From Rapana venosa (lineage: Eukaryota > Mollusca > Gastropoda > Neogastropoda > Muricidae): 64,000 nt of DNA. Shown here piece by piece: positions 1 to 11,806 of the stretch (the first letter of the stretch is position 1; the number at the start of each line of letters is the position of its first letter). The translations under genes and the position numbers were made by a program. The stretch is from NCBI GenBank assembly GCA_028751875.1, contig CM054140.1, positions 22,971,024 through 23,035,023 on the forward strand. Reading direction: 5' to 3'. The notes beneath the pieces were generated by a model. That model was not told where the DNA came from, did no database searches, and worked only from the letters and a program-made list of their open reading frames with translations.

Positions 1-60
1 TAAAACTTTGCAAACAAAATCATCTGAACCTACCTACTGTATTTTTTCATTATCTGACAG

Positions 61-181
61 GAAGCCAAAAGTGACCCTGCAAGCTGGAGAGGATTGGCTG
101 CTGCCATGTTCAACTTGCCCGACACACTCCCTGCAGAATCCATGGCAGTGCCCTGATGACTTGCAAGGAATTGAGGAAGAG
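61..181 (+). CDS. Internal exon of an unrecognised gene (partial)
   Basis: A good 3' splice site (pyrimidine-rich tract ending in acag) precedes base 61 and GAG|gtaaga follows base 181. Only one frame is open across the interval; it enters with one base of a split codon and leaves in phase 0. The roughly 40 encoded residues include a CxxC pair (WLLPCSTCPT) and end in an acidic stretch (GIEEE). The exit phase matches the entry phase of the exon at 3724, so the two probably belong to the same transcript. I do not recognise the protein. The CxxC plus a nearby Cys could bind metal, but this is a guess. The rest of the gene lies left of the window. Confidence 0.5.
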
Positions 182-802
182 GTAAGAGAAGTAAAGACAA
201 TGATTGTTTGGATAGTAAATGATAAAGTATATTCAAGATTTCATTCACTTCCATGTGACTGGTTGGGGTTTTTTTTTGAAACAAGTGGTATTGCAATTAC
301 TATCTAGACTGTGTACATGGTTTATTGCAGTGGTTTATTGTTTATATGAGAAGTTCATGGGAAAAGGTTACAGCTGTTACTCATAAAACTGAATGGGTCA
401 CACAGGTCCCTTAGAATATTGCAATCCAGATTTATTCCATGAACATAAATTGGGGATTACCATTTAAAATCTGGGATGTCTGCAGCACAAAGCGGGATGA
501 ATAAAATGAAATTTCTTGGATGTGGATCTGCAGTCTCTTTGTACCCCAATTTTTTTTCATTTTTATTTCCCAAGAAGAGTAACAATAGAATCGTGAGTGA
601 AGATTTAATTGCAATTACCAAAAATTTAACCGCAAAATTTGATAGAGAAAAGTATATAAGCATGTTACCATATATAATTGCTATTGAGATTGGATTAGAG
701 CGATTCAGGTGTAATAATCATTATCTGTTAAAACGGGTTGATTGAATTTGAAGGGCATTCACATGAAAAGCATCTTTGTGTGCACTGTAATAATGATGAA
801 TT
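182..802. other. Intronic sequence, nothing recognisable
   Basis: AT-rich DNA without splice-bounded open frames, known repeats or RNA-like folds that I could see. It starts with the donor of the upstream exon and runs to the 5' truncation point of a LINE. Confidence 0.5.
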
Positions 803-1645
803 CTGAAATCTAGGAGTTATCGACAACACACTCTCTATGCAAAAATTCATCACCCAGACCTGCCAGTCGTGCTACTATCAATTACGGCGTATCAGTGCAA
901 TTCGAAAGTACCTGTCCACTGATGCAACATCCAAACTTGTTGCGTCTCTCATTCTCTCACGTCTGGACTATTGCAATTCTCTTTTAGCTGGTCTGCCAGC
1001 AACATCTATCCACTCCCTTCAACGTATACAAAACTCTGCAGCTCGCCTAGTCCTCAGAAAGAAAAAATCTGAACACATTACTCCTCTCTTGCGATCTCTC
1101 CACTGGTTGCCTGTGCCACAGAGAGTAAACTATAAGATCAGTACCCTCTGTTACAAATGTCTCCACCAAACAGCACCCTCCTACCTCTGTGAATGTCTTC
1201 ACCTGTACACTCCTTCTCGTTCTCTCCGCTCTGCTGCAGATACCTTGTGCTTACGAATACCTAGATTCAACCAGTCCACCGTTGGTCGTCGCTCTTTCTC
1301 TATTTCTGGTCCATCCATCTGGAACAACCTTCCTCTCTCTCTTCGACAGAGGCCTACATGTGACACATATAAATCCAACCTCAAGACATATTTGTTTCAA
1401 ACCTAACTTTTTCCCTCTTTCATCTCAAAACTGCCCCTGCCTTCAACAGCCCAAATCCCATTACCCTGCCAAAGCCTACAACCTGTGTGTGTGTGTGTGT
1501 GTGTACATTTGAATTTTGTTTAAGCTTTTGATAGTAATTGGCTGCATGACTCTGTAAGAATGTTGAATGCAAGCGCTCTGATTTGTCTTTGCAAGATATA
1601 GCGCTATACAAATTTCATTTATTATTATTATTATTATTATTAAAT
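803..1645 (+). mobile_element. 5'-truncated CR1/L2-like LINE
   Basis: An open frame to base 1406 encodes the C-terminal part of a non-LTR reverse transcriptase. Landmarks are the thumb-region signature RLDYCNSLLAGLP, the block HWLPVPQR, and the terminal blocks GPSIWNNLP and LKTYLFQT, in the order typical of CR1/L2-clade elements. The endonuclease and catalytic palm are missing, so this is a dead 5'-truncated copy. The frame is open for about 200 codons, suggesting a fairly recent insertion. The 3'UTR ends with a conserved tail (GCAAGATATAGCGCTATA) and an (ATT)n tract at about 1619-1644. The same tail ends several smaller repeats in this window. Confidence 0.85.
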
Positions 1646-3559
1646 GAAGTATCCAAAGTTTTCTGTGTTTAAAAATTCTACCACATCATTATCTTATCAA
1701 AGATCATATGTTCATGTTCTGTAATGTGTTCTCTTCTCAACTTTTGTTAATTTAAAGATGTTGAAATTGAGCATTCTTTAAGAAAACAAAATAAAAATTA
1801 AGTTGCATAAAATTTAATTCATTCAGTGTTTAAACTACTTTTGTCAAAGTATGTTATCATTGTTTCACGAAATCCTCTATGCCCCAGTAGGGTCACAAGA
1901 TAATGTATTGAATCTTTAAACTTGATTTTGAATCTGGAAAGTTTATGATGGGTCATACAGCATTTTTGCTCTTTCTCCCCTCCTTCCCTCTCTGTCTGTT
2001 ACACACGCGCGCACACACACACATGTTCGCACACACACACATGTTCGCACGAACACACAAACACGCATCTCACGCACTTTCCCCTCTTCTCTCTCATAAT
2101 TTGAGAATATCATATATATGCAATGTTTATCGCATGATTTTATGTCCTTTTGCTTTCAGATAAATGCCCAGTGTAAGAAGTAGAAAGAGAAGCATAAGAA
2201 ATAAAAACGGGGGCTGAAGGAGCAACCATCAAGAGTTCCAGCTCTTTCCTTCATCTGCTCAGGATGCAGCAGATCATGCTCCTCACACATCTGCCCCTTC
2301 AGTCACCTGAAGGCTTGTGGAAACTGAAACCATCTCCTGTTTCCCAAGACCCTTTCATATGGGGAACCGGTCATGACGATACTCAAATGCCCAGCAGTCA
2401 TTGAGGGCTGGCCATATCAATGAGGACTCCAGGTGGCTTGGGGTACCAGTTCTCTAAACGGTATGTGGCTTTATTTCTTTGTTAGGCCCCTGGATAAAGG
2501 ATAGAGAATGAAGGGTAGAATTCATTAAAGCCATGAAAGCTTTAGTGCTTGAGATCTGGAGCTCAAGCCAGCATGTGGTGGTTACACAGCCTTAAGAATT
2601 GGGATATACTCAGTTGTCCAGTACTGTGGTCTTCACTGATGAAGACTGTTGCAGGTTTCCAAGTCCTCTAAGACTGAACTGTAGCATTGATGAAGCATTT
2701 GAAAAACTTTTGCAACAAGAGTAGAATCTAAATTTGCAGTGCATGCTTGAAACTCTTCAGGAGGCCAAAATTGCTAAGAGCAGTTAGCAGTTGCAGAAAA
2801 TCAAATTTGCTGTTCAACATTAAGTTGAATATATGTAAAGGGGTAGAGATGCAAAGGCATTGGCTGTGCAACCTTGCACAGGTGACAGGCATGTTGCAAA
2901 ACACCTATGAACCCCATGTTTGCCTTGCTCATATAGGAAAGTGACTTGGATCACCCTGTATGTATATTTGTTTGCTGTGATCAACTGTTGCCCCAGAAGT
3001 TATGTTTTAGGCTTGCTATTTGTAGTTGACTACTATCTGTTCTCATCAAATGATCACATTCACCCCTTTACCTATTGCGAGGTCCGGCTGACTGTTGGGG
3101 CACCACTGAAGATTTTGTAACTTATAACTTCCCCCAATTCCTCAGGGTTCTCAGCAAATGGTCACTGGGCACCAAATTTCAGATTGCTCCAAGGCCTCTT
3201 AAAGAACGAAGATAAAATAAAACAAATAAGATAGAATGTAAATAAAACAAACAAAACAGAATGTAAAAGAATAAACTGAATAAAATACAATGTAAAAGAA
3301 TAAGAATGTAAAAGAATAAAATAAGTAAATAGACTGTAAGACTTAAAAGAATTTTTTAAAGTCAAAATAAAATGAACAAAATAAAAGGAAATAAAATTAA
3401 ATATAAATAAGGCAAAAAAACCAAACCCCAGGCATAGTGAAATAAACCAAAATGCATTAAAAAAAATTGAATAAAACCCAAAAAGTAGATGAAAAACCAG
3501 AGGTTCAAAGAGCAATCATGGTGACAGTGATATTGGTGGGGAGGGGGGGGGGATACTTT
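1646..3559. other. Intronic sequence with a CA-rich patch and a possible cryptic exon
   Basis: A short CA-rich tract lies at about 2000-2065. At 2160 a pyrimidine-rich acceptor (tgctttcag) is followed about 300 bases later by AACG|gtatgt near 2460, but no frame stays open between them. Spliced after the exon ending at 181 (phase 0), it would add seven codons and stop. Bases 3200-3500 are A-rich low-complexity repeats of the AATAAAACAAA type. No gene is supported. Confidence 0.4.
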
Positions 3560-3680
3560 GACATTTGAGTTTTTTCATATCAAACTGGGAAGAAAGGGTG
3601 AGGCTGGGAATCAACCCAGAACCTCACGGTTTACTTGTTGGTAGGCGATTATCTTAACCATCTTGCCACCCTCTTTCTTG
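3560..3680 (-). mobile_element. SINE-A head fragment (tRNA-derived)
   Basis: Read on the minus strand, this has the RNA polymerase III A-box region (GGTGGCAAGATGGTTAAGA) and a B-box-like GTTGATTCCC. It matches the head of the full-length SINE-A copy at 59082. Only the head and start of the body remain. Confidence 0.7.
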
Positions 3681-3723
3681 TTTTGGTCATTGAATGTTTG
3701 TTTGTGTGTTGTTGTTTTTTCAG

Positions 3724-3806
3724 ATTGACGGTGTTGGATGTTTGGAAGGATTGGATGGTGCTGATGTTGCACTGAAGGTGACTGTTATTGGAGTTGCTGA
3801 AACTAG
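3724..3806 (+). CDS. Internal exon of the unrecognised upstream gene
   Basis: A strong acceptor (tgttgttttttcag) precedes it and ACTAG|gtaagg follows. Entered in phase 0, matching the exit of the exon ending at 181, it gives 27 residues with no stop (beginning IDGVGCLEGLDGADV) and leaves in phase 2. The other frames contain stops or need mismatched phases. I do not recognise the family. The next exon must start with the third base of a codon; the candidate at 16350 fits that phase. Confidence 0.5.
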
Positions 3807-3966
3807 GTAAGGTGACAGCCCTGTTGTGGCCTTGGCAGACTACATGGAATGAAATGAAACTGCTACCACTGACGTCACAACATGGAGTGGCACCAAAAAA
3901 TGTGAAAATTCCATACTTTCATGTTTAACTGGATCCATGAAAATGATGTGCAACATCTAATGTACA

Positions 3967-4330
3967 TCACCTGTCTCCTGTCTCCCATCGCTGCTGTCGT
4001 CGGTAGGGGCTCCACACAATGCCACCAGGGTTCGCGATCTTTCTGTCTCTGCTGAGTTCTACAATCTTCTGTAGTCCTCTCAGACCACTGATCTTGGTAA
4101 TGTTGGCAATGTAGGATGTTGGTGGTCTGCCTCTTTTACTTCTGTCCTCAACTTTGCCTTGGAGAACTGTCGTCTTCATTTGTTTGCGTTTTTTTTATGC
4201 ATGACCTACGTTTCTCAATCTGCACCTGTCAATTTCAGATAACATTTGTCTTTGCGCCGAGAGTTCATTGAGAATATTGTTCATTCGTTCTTCTGTTCGG
4301 ACCATTTGGCTCTTAGAAGTGCCTGTAGAA
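3967..4330 (-). mobile_element. Degenerate RTE-like LINE 3' fragment
   Basis: The minus strand carries remnants of the C-terminal tail found in many invertebrate non-LTR reverse transcriptases (an ILQGKVEDRSKRGRPPTSYI-type block). Upstream it has a frame-shifted RTNEQ-like segment. A sister fragment lies at 55685-55870, also on the minus strand. Stops and frameshifts show it is inactive. Confidence 0.6.
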
Positions 4331-5066
4331 CCACATTAAAGCTGGGTAGTGTCCTGGATCATGAAAGATATAGTAATACAGGCTAAAATGTTGTGACAAA
4401 TCTAATTTTGAGATGTCTAGGTATGCCTGTCTTCACAAATGTTCTTTTTTTTAAACTGAATCATCTTTTGCTTGGCCAAACTGATTTCTAGCCTTGATGT
4501 CTTGTAGACAGGAGCATACTTTCTCTTTCACAGAGCCTAGATAACTAAAATTTTGAACATTTTCTGATCTGCTCTATTGGCTTTGATGTTCTAAGAGGTG
4601 TCTGTACTATTTGATGTGTGTCACTTTGGTCTGCATACTTTGGTTTATGTATAAATGGATTTTCTGTTTTCAAATACATTAGCAGAGGTAGACAGTTTAC
4701 TCATAATGTTTATCAATGTACCCCTTATGATTTAAGAAAAGAATAGAAAAGCAGTCCAAAGTTGCAAAAATGCTTGTCACAAAATTGAGATTGTTGTTTT
4801 TTTTGGGTGTGTGAGGATTTACATTTACAGACTGATTCATTCATCAAAGTTTGACTGCAGTGAAATAAAAAAGAAAGAAAAAAGAGTAATTGTAACATTG
4901 TGTGAAAAAAGTAATTGTGTAACCATGGTCTTTAGAAATGGTGACATCAGAATCATTGGGGTATTTCTTCAAAAACTAAAGGTAACATTTTCTGTCTTTT
5001 TAAGTTCCATAACGAAAAATAATCAGTGTAATATACCATTGCCATTTGATATTTGATTTTTTTTTC
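4331..5066. other. AT-rich intronic sequence
   Basis: I see no coding frame or repeat with other copies here. It ends where the first unit of the tandem duplication begins. Confidence 0.4.
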
Positions 5067-5869
5067 AGTGAGTTGGATTAAATGATTAAATACTTTAGTG
5101 GTAATCTGCCACTTATATGCTTGCAAGCTCGTAATGCTATGTATTTTTTGTTTTTTTTCTTTTTTAAAAAATTTTAATGAGAAAAATTCAATTGGTGAAA
5201 AATGGGTAAATGTATGCTCTGCCACCACTGACATATAATTTTACAAAACACTGTTGTATAACTTTTTTGTGAGATGGTGTGTGTGTGAACTGGATACTTG
5301 TGGGAGGAAACATCAGGTTAGAAGGAGAGGCATAGAAGGAAAAGAGGCACAGATGCACATGTACAGCAGTGGGGATAGAAAAAAGTGGGCTGGCTGTTTT
5401 TTTCTCATTATTATGGTTTATTTTGGGCTTGGGTTTTTTAAAAGATCATACTTCAGTTGTTTCCTGTTATTTTTGGGCCCCCCCAAAATTTAAAGGATGC
5501 AGACTGTTAAAGTGTCTCGAGTTTGAAACAAATTTGATGATAGCAAAACAGGAAATAATTATGCTGACACAAGTTCTAGCCATTCATGGGACTTACCCAT
5601 TCGTAGGACTTGTGATTCTTATTTAAAGCTCCATACTATAGCGAGCTATGTACCAGTGTGTCTAAAGCTACATATCATTTATCTTTGTGCTATTGTGTCC
5701 ACATGCATTCTAACATTCAGACAGACCATCTGACAGACAACCCTTACCCATTATTAACTCTTAACACCAAACTCTAACACTAACTTCAACCCTAACACTG
5801 GCCCCACATGTGGACATAAAAGGCAGATAGATGTGATGTATGTGTGAACACACTGGCTGAATATTCCCA

Positions 5870-5972
5870 ACGTCACAATGCCCTACCATCGTGGTCGGCA
5901 AAAATGTTTGCATACGCAAAATCTCATCGGTAAACCTCAGAGCTCTTGCTTAGGAACAAAAAAAAAAAAGGC
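5870..5972 (+). mobile_element. SINE-A2 tail fragment in unit A
   Basis: The blocks GTTTGCATACGCAAAATCTC and GGTAAACCTCAGAGCTCTTG are followed by an A tract, matching the 3' tail of the SINE copies at 30495, 41195 and 58078. Counterparts occur at about 9880-10007 (unit B) and 15340-15470 (unit D), so this insertion predates the tandem duplication. Confidence 0.65.
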
Positions 5973-6589
5973 TAAACATTTTTTCTTCTGGGTTAGTGGG
6001 AGGATGGATGCGAAAAAGCTGGGGGTCTTGTTAGACTGTTGTGGTATGTAGGACTAGGGAAAGAGTTCTAATCACTGAGAGTAGGGATCAAGGGCAGGCA
6101 GTTGAAATTTCCATTAGGTTTTGGAGAGTGGGGGATTGTGGGGAGCATTTTAGAAAATGTTGATTTAAAAAACTAGATGGTTCTGGTTTTAGAGTGCATG
6201 GTTTTTCTATAAGGGGTTCCATTTTGAAAAAAAAATTTTTTGTTTTTGGGGGGTAGGTAGGTGTTAGAATGCATTATTGAATAACCATTGGGGAAAGGTA
6301 CTTGGAGACAGCTGAGATGCATTACAGTAAAGGCTGTTATTAAAAGGGAGGAGTTGAAAGTATGTTCAGGTCAGTGGGAATGGGTAGGTTAGTTTTGTAT
6401 TTCCAGATGGTATGTTGAATAAGCAATATATTTTTCTTTTTTTCATGTCATGTATTTGTGTGTGTGTGTGTGGGGGGGGGTGTCTGTGTGTGTGTGCATG
6501 TGCATGCATACATGCATGTGTGAAGAAAGGATTTGGCAGCTTGCAAACTATGGCATGGTATTACATTGGTTTTTTGTCATGGGATAAGG

Positions 6590-6890
6590 GGACAGGATAA
6601 CTCGGTGGTCAGAGCACTCGTTTTCCCCAAAGCCAATGTTAAATAGCATCGAGCGTGTTTACCAAGTGAATGAGTGACCGTTTGCACACCTTGGTTTCAG
6701 TACAGTCCCCCAGTTTACCCAGCTGTAAATGGGTACCTGCCCTCTTTAGGGTCAGGGAAAGTAAATCCGCGAGGGAGAGGAGATGGGCGCCACCCTCAAT
6801 ATGCTGGCCCCTAAAGAAGTGAAGTCTGACACCTCGCTCCCCTACAACCATATAGGTCATAGGACACCGTTACCCTTTTACCTTTGTTTG
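6590..6890 (+). mobile_element. SINE-B (composite tRNA / 5S-like head)
   Basis: It starts with a tRNA-like A box (ACTCGGTGGTCAGAGCACTC) and continues into a segment resembling the internal promoter of 5S rRNA. The body has AGCTGTAAATGGGTACCTGC and CGAGGGAGAGGAGATGGGCG, and the end carries AGGTCATAGGACACC. This copy is more diverged than those at 53070, 57630 and 61930. Confidence 0.75.
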
Positions 6891-7732
6891 TCACCATTTG
6901 GGTGTGCTATATTGTGCAACCAGTGCAAAAATTATACCCTTCTCAGTGTGTGTGGTGGAAGTGGGGGTGGGGGGTGCAGTTGGAAATGTCAAGTGTAGTG
7001 TGTCAAGACAATGTGGTGTTACTGAAGGAAGAAAGTGAATTTGTTGTGTGTGTTTGTGGTTTAAAGAAAAATTGCTTGATTTCACAACTGTAACCAACAT
7101 TGGTTTGAAAAAATTTACCATAATTTGGAAAAGAATGGATGTGGTGGTAGTCTTGGAATGTCACAATAAAAGAAAATTGCAATAGTTTGATTTTATTGCT
7201 TTTTTGGTGTTTTTAAAAATAGATTTATTGTACATCTTATTGAACAACCTTGCATTTTTTCCCATTTATTTGACAAAATCTGGTATAAGAAAACATGTTT
7301 TCCTTTCATTCTATAATGTGTATAAAGATTGCATGCAGCTTGTGTTAGTGAGACCTGTTACCTTATTTCCTTCTTGCCTTTTGCTTTGCCATAGGTCAGG
7401 GACATGTCACTGTCCCAATATCCAGGTCATATCACTCCCAGCCCAATAATAATAATAATAGATCACTCCATGTGCACTCTTAAAGCAGTCTTTGATTTGT
7501 ATTGTGAGCAAAAATGCACTGTATCACAGCCTTTTTTGCTTTTTGTTTGTTTTTGGTTTTGTTAAATCTGTTTTTTTTAAAAAATTGAAAAGAGGTTGGA
7601 GGCCTTTACAGTGAAATTACAAAAAGCCCTCCCCTCTATAAAACCAAAAAAAATTCCCCCCCCTCCCCGGAAAATGAGGAAAAAAAGTATGAAAGAAAAA
7701 AAATAAATGGGTAAAAGAGGTAGTAAGCCCCC

Positions 7733-7734
<2 letters not shown>

Positions 7735-7764
<30 letters not shown>
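7735..7764 (+). repeat. C30 homopolymer
   Basis: Thirty consecutive C inside unit A. Runs occur at matching places in unit C (13276-13306) and unit D (about 16181-16196), so the tract is part of the duplicated unit. Confidence 0.95.
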
Positions 7765-7766
<2 letters not shown>

Positions 7767-9586
7767 ATAAATAAAAAAAAAGGTTGTATTTGCAAGAATA
7801 ATAAAGATTTTACTTGGATCAGTCTTCCTTGCTGCATTATTTGTCTGCTTTTTTGTATTTGTAAACATTTTTGGTATGCACCTGTTATGTCCACTTGTGC
7901 CTGCTTTCTGCAAGTAGAGACTGAGGTGGCAAAAGAGTAGCGATCAGTATTTTAACTGAAAATATGCTCATCCTAAACAAAAATTCGTAGAGATGAGCAC
8001 AAAGTACCACTGAGAAAGGGTGGAGAAATAAGAATATATATATATATATATTTAAAAAAAAAAAAAAAAAAAAAAGAAAATCAGACCAAAAAAAAAAAAA
8101 GTGGAGTAAAATTATGTATATGTCCCTTGATGCTTATGCCGTTATGGGATAAAGAACAGCTAGTGGCTATTTGTATTTTGGAGTGAATGTGATTAAATGA
8201 TTGCTTGAGAAAATACTGGGTTCCTGACATAACTTTTATTGGTGTTTTTGAAGAATTTGTCATTTTATTCTTTTAAAATGAACGTTTTTCTTTTTTTGTG
8301 GTTTTTTTCTGATTTGATGGTTGCTTGAGAACATTCTCTGGTATAGACATAATTTTGTTGTTGTTTAATTGAATTTAGAATTGGAATTTGTTTTTATTAT
8401 GAATGTCTTTTGTTTTTGTTTGTTTTTGTTTTCATTTTCAAAAGGAATCTGGTGAATTGTATGAAGAATACTGCTGTCCTATTACTTGTAGGACACAATG
8501 GCAGTTGTATGTGATGCTTTAAAATTTTTTTTTAGAAATGTGTGTATGGTTTAAAAATTTTTCATTTTTAATTATTTGGTTTAGAATCAGATTTAATGAT
8601 TAGTTGCAAAACTTTTCTCATCCTCATATGCCTTGTGGAATTTGCAGTGATTTAAATTTAAAAAAAAAAGTTTTCTTCCCCTGTGAATGGGATCAAATGA
8701 TTTAAGAAATTACTTTTGTGGTTATCTGCCCCTCGAGGGAGAGGAGATGGGCGCTGCCCTCATTATGCATAACCTACGCAGTCATCGGCCAGCAAAATGT
8801 CAAGAGACCTCAGAAATAGAAATTAGAAAATGTGTAATTAAAGATTTTTGCTGGAGTAGAAATATATCCTCAAAGAATTCTTTAAACACTTTGTTGCAAA
8901 ATGTCCTGGTCATGAGATGCCTTTAAGCAGGACCGATCATGTTGGCAAATGTATACTCTGGCCACCTGACATAACCGTAATTTTGCAAAACATTGGTGTT
9001 GTATAACTTTATAGTGATTTGGTGTGTGTGTGTGTACATCAGGTTGGAAGGAGAGGCAAAAGTATGAAAAGGGTTATTTAGGAGGGGTACATATGCACAG
9101 TTAGAGCAGAGGGGGTAGAAAAAAGTGGGCTGGTGGTTGATTTTGTTTGTCACATGTGTGTGTGTGTGTGTGTGTTCTTAGTTTGTATAGTTTTTGTTTT
9201 AAAAAGATTTTGAGTTTGGTATTCACAAAACATTAGTATAAATTTTTAGTGCGATGGAGTGTGTATGTGTGCATGTGCATTCACATATGCGTGTAAAGGG
9301 GATAGTTGTGGGGAGAAGACAACAGGTCGGAAGGAGAGGCAAAGAAGGAAAAGGGATGTTTAGGAGGGGTATGGATGCACATTTAGAGCAGTGGGAACAG
9401 AAAAAGAGGGCTGGCTTAGATTTTTTTCCCTCACATGGTTTAATTTGGGCTTAAAGAATTTTTGTGTGTAAAGGATGCAACTTGTTCAAAAATGTCTTGT
9501 GAAATAAATTTGATGATAGGAAAATTGGAAATTTGTCGACACAGAAGTCCAATACACAGCTTTAGCCATTCATTGGCCTGATGATT

Positions 9587-9665
9587 GATAATAATAATAA
9601 TAATAATAATAATGTATGGAATTTATATAGTGCTGAATCTTGTAAAGCAACAAATCAATGAAAGC
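9587..9665 (-). mobile_element. L2-type 3' tail fragment in unit B
   Basis: An (ATA)n tract is followed by GGAATTTATATAGTGCTGAA and CTTGTAAAGCAACAAATCAA, the reverse complement of the LINE 3' tail at 1580-1645. No counterpart was seen at this place in unit A, so it appears to have inserted after the duplication. A similar fragment starts near 11596 in the same unit. Confidence 0.65.
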
Positions 9666-10386
9666 TCCATATTGTTGTGAGCTATGAACCAGTGTGTCTA
9701 AAGCTACGTATCATTTATCTGTGCTATTGTGTCCACATGCATTCTAACATTCAGACCGACCATCTGACAGACAACCCTTACCTGTTATTAACTGTTTTAA
9801 CACCAAACTCTAACACTAACTCTAACCTTGGCCCCACATGTGGACATAAAAGGCTGGTAAATGTGATATATGCTGACACACTGGCTAAACACTCCCAAGG
9901 TCAGAATGCTGCTACCATCCTTGAGGGGGAAAAATGTTTGCATACGCAAAATCTCGTTGGTAAACCTCTGAGGACTGGATGAGGAACTGAAAAAAAAAAA
10001 AGAAAATGGTTATACATTTTTTCTTTGGGGCTAGTGGGAGGATGGATGTTAGAATTTCAGGGAAAACGATGCTAGGAAGGGGAGTGGGGCATTGTTAGAA
10101 TGTTGTATATCACAGAAATTGAGAAAGAGGTGTAATGACTGAGAATGGGGATAGAGGGCAGGCAGGAAAACTTGATTAGGTTCAGGGGGGAGGGGGCAGT
10201 GGGGAGCATTTTAGAAAAAGTTGATTTAAAAACAAAAGATGGTGTTAGTTTTAGAAAGCATGATTGAATAACCTATAAAGGGCGTGCATTTTTAAAAAAT
10301 GTTGGTGGGGGGGGGGGGGGGTTTGGCATATTGGGTGTTGGAATGCATTATTCAATAACCATTGGGGGAAGGTACTTGGAGACAGT

Positions 10387-10670
10387 TGGAGGCACCGTGG
10401 TCGAGTGGTTTAGGCGGTCAACTCGTGATCCAGAGGTCGCGGGTTCGATCCCCGCTCGGCACGGTGTTGTGTCCTTGGGAAAGACACTTTACTCCTATTT
10501 TCCTCACTCCACCCAGGTGTACAAGTGGGTACCAGCTCTGCTGGGGAAGTATCTGGCGACAGACTAGCGTCCTGTCACAGGGGTGGTGAAAAACCATCAG
10601 TTCGCTTAACGCTACAGAAACCGGGATAAGCTCCGGCTCTATGGGCCTTCTGGCTCGAAAGAACATACTT
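10387..10670 (+). mobile_element. Complete SINE-C with target-site duplication
   Basis: A tRNA-like head (ACCGTGGTCGAGTGGTTTAG as A box, GGTTCGATCCC as B box) is joined to a body carrying TGTCCTTGGGAAAGACACTT, a block widespread in invertebrate SINEs. The 3' end is GGCTCGAAAGAACATACTT. The flanks carry a 14-bp direct repeat, TACTTGGAGACAGT, at 10373-10386 and 10671-10684. The undisturbed target is visible in unit A near 6300. The head is not a functional tRNA because the acceptor arms do not pair. Confidence 0.9.
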
Positions 10671-11771
10671 TACTTGGAGACAGTCAGGATGCATTATAGA
10701 AAAGGACCGTTACTAAAAGGGGGGAGGTGAAAACATGTTCAGGTCAGTGGGAATGAGTAGGTGAGTTTTGTATTTCCAGATGGTACATTGAATAAGTAGT
10801 GTGTGTGCGTGTGCATGCAAATGTAAAGGAAGGATTTGTGGATCGGTCAAATCTAGGGAATGGTATAACATAGGTGTTTATCACAACTAGCATATGTTAT
10901 TTTATACAACCAGCACAAAATTACATACACTTCTCAGTGTGTGTGGTGGAAGGGAGGAATGTTGAGTGGAAAATAGCTGTTGCTGAAATAAGAATGTGAC
11001 CCTAAGTTATGTGTGTGTATGGTTTAAAGAAAAATTGCATGATTTTGCAACTGTAAAAATTGACTTAAAGAAAAATTTACCATAATTTTGGAAAAGAATG
11101 GATTTGGAGATACTATTGGAATGTCTCGTTAAAAGAAAATTGCAGTAGTGTGATTTAAAAAAAAAAAGAAATTCTGTGTACATTATATTACAACCTTGCA
11201 TTAGAGAAGGCATTTTTTCTCATTTGTTGTTTGACAAAATCTGGTATGAGAAAAACATGTTATCCTTTCATTTTATAATGTGTATTAAGATTGCATGCAG
11301 CTTGTATTAGTGTGTGACCTGTTACCTTATTCCCTTCTTGCCTTTTGCTTTGCCGTAAGACAGGGACTATTCTAATACCCAGGTCATAGCACTCTCAGCC
11401 CATTAAATATCAATAGATTACTCCATCTGCTATCTCCAAGCAGTCTGATTTCTATTGTTGTCAAAAATGTACTATATCACAGCCTTTCTGTTGGTTTTTT
11501 TATGGTTTGCTTTGTTAAATCTGTGAAGAAAAAAGTTGGATATAAGAGGTTAGAGGCCTTTTCAGTGTAATTAGAACCTCCCCCCAAAAAAACAAAATAA
11601 TAATATATGGAATTTATATAGCACTGAGTCTTGTAAAAAAACAAAACAAATTGAAGCGCTTGCACTCGATCATTTACAGGCATGCAACTCTCCTTATACA
11701 TAATGAACAGATTTCAAAACCATACATAATGAACAACAGATTTCAAAACCATGCGCGCGCACCCATGCACG

Positions 11772-11806
<35 letters not shown>

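Larger units (their letters stand above)
5067..8681. repeat. Tandem duplication, unit A (about 3.6 kb)
   Basis: First of four diverged tandem copies. Ordered landmarks shared with the other units are: a start signature (GTGAGTTGGATTAAATGAT), a TGTGTGTG patch followed by a purine-rich AGGAGAGGCA block, a CATTCTAACATTCAGAC block at 5707, a SINE-A2 tail at 5870-5972, a CTTGCCTTTTGCTTTGCC block at 7373, a long C run at 7735-7764, a GCTGCATGATTT-like block and TGTCCCTTGATGCTTATG at 8121. A SINE-B insertion at about 6590-6890 is private to this unit. Confidence 0.75.

Noticed and set aside
476..745. 89-codon plus-strand frame near the left edge
   Set aside because: Codon use and composition look random, with no splice sites, repeats or recognisable motif.
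3162..3515. 117-codon minus-strand Phe/Leu-rich frame
   Set aside because: It is a translation of an A-rich low-complexity AATAAAACAAA-type region.
10388..10460. Possible genuine tRNA gene
   Set aside because: It has A and B boxes, but the acceptor arms do not pair. It is fused to a SINE body with target-site duplications, so it is a SINE head.
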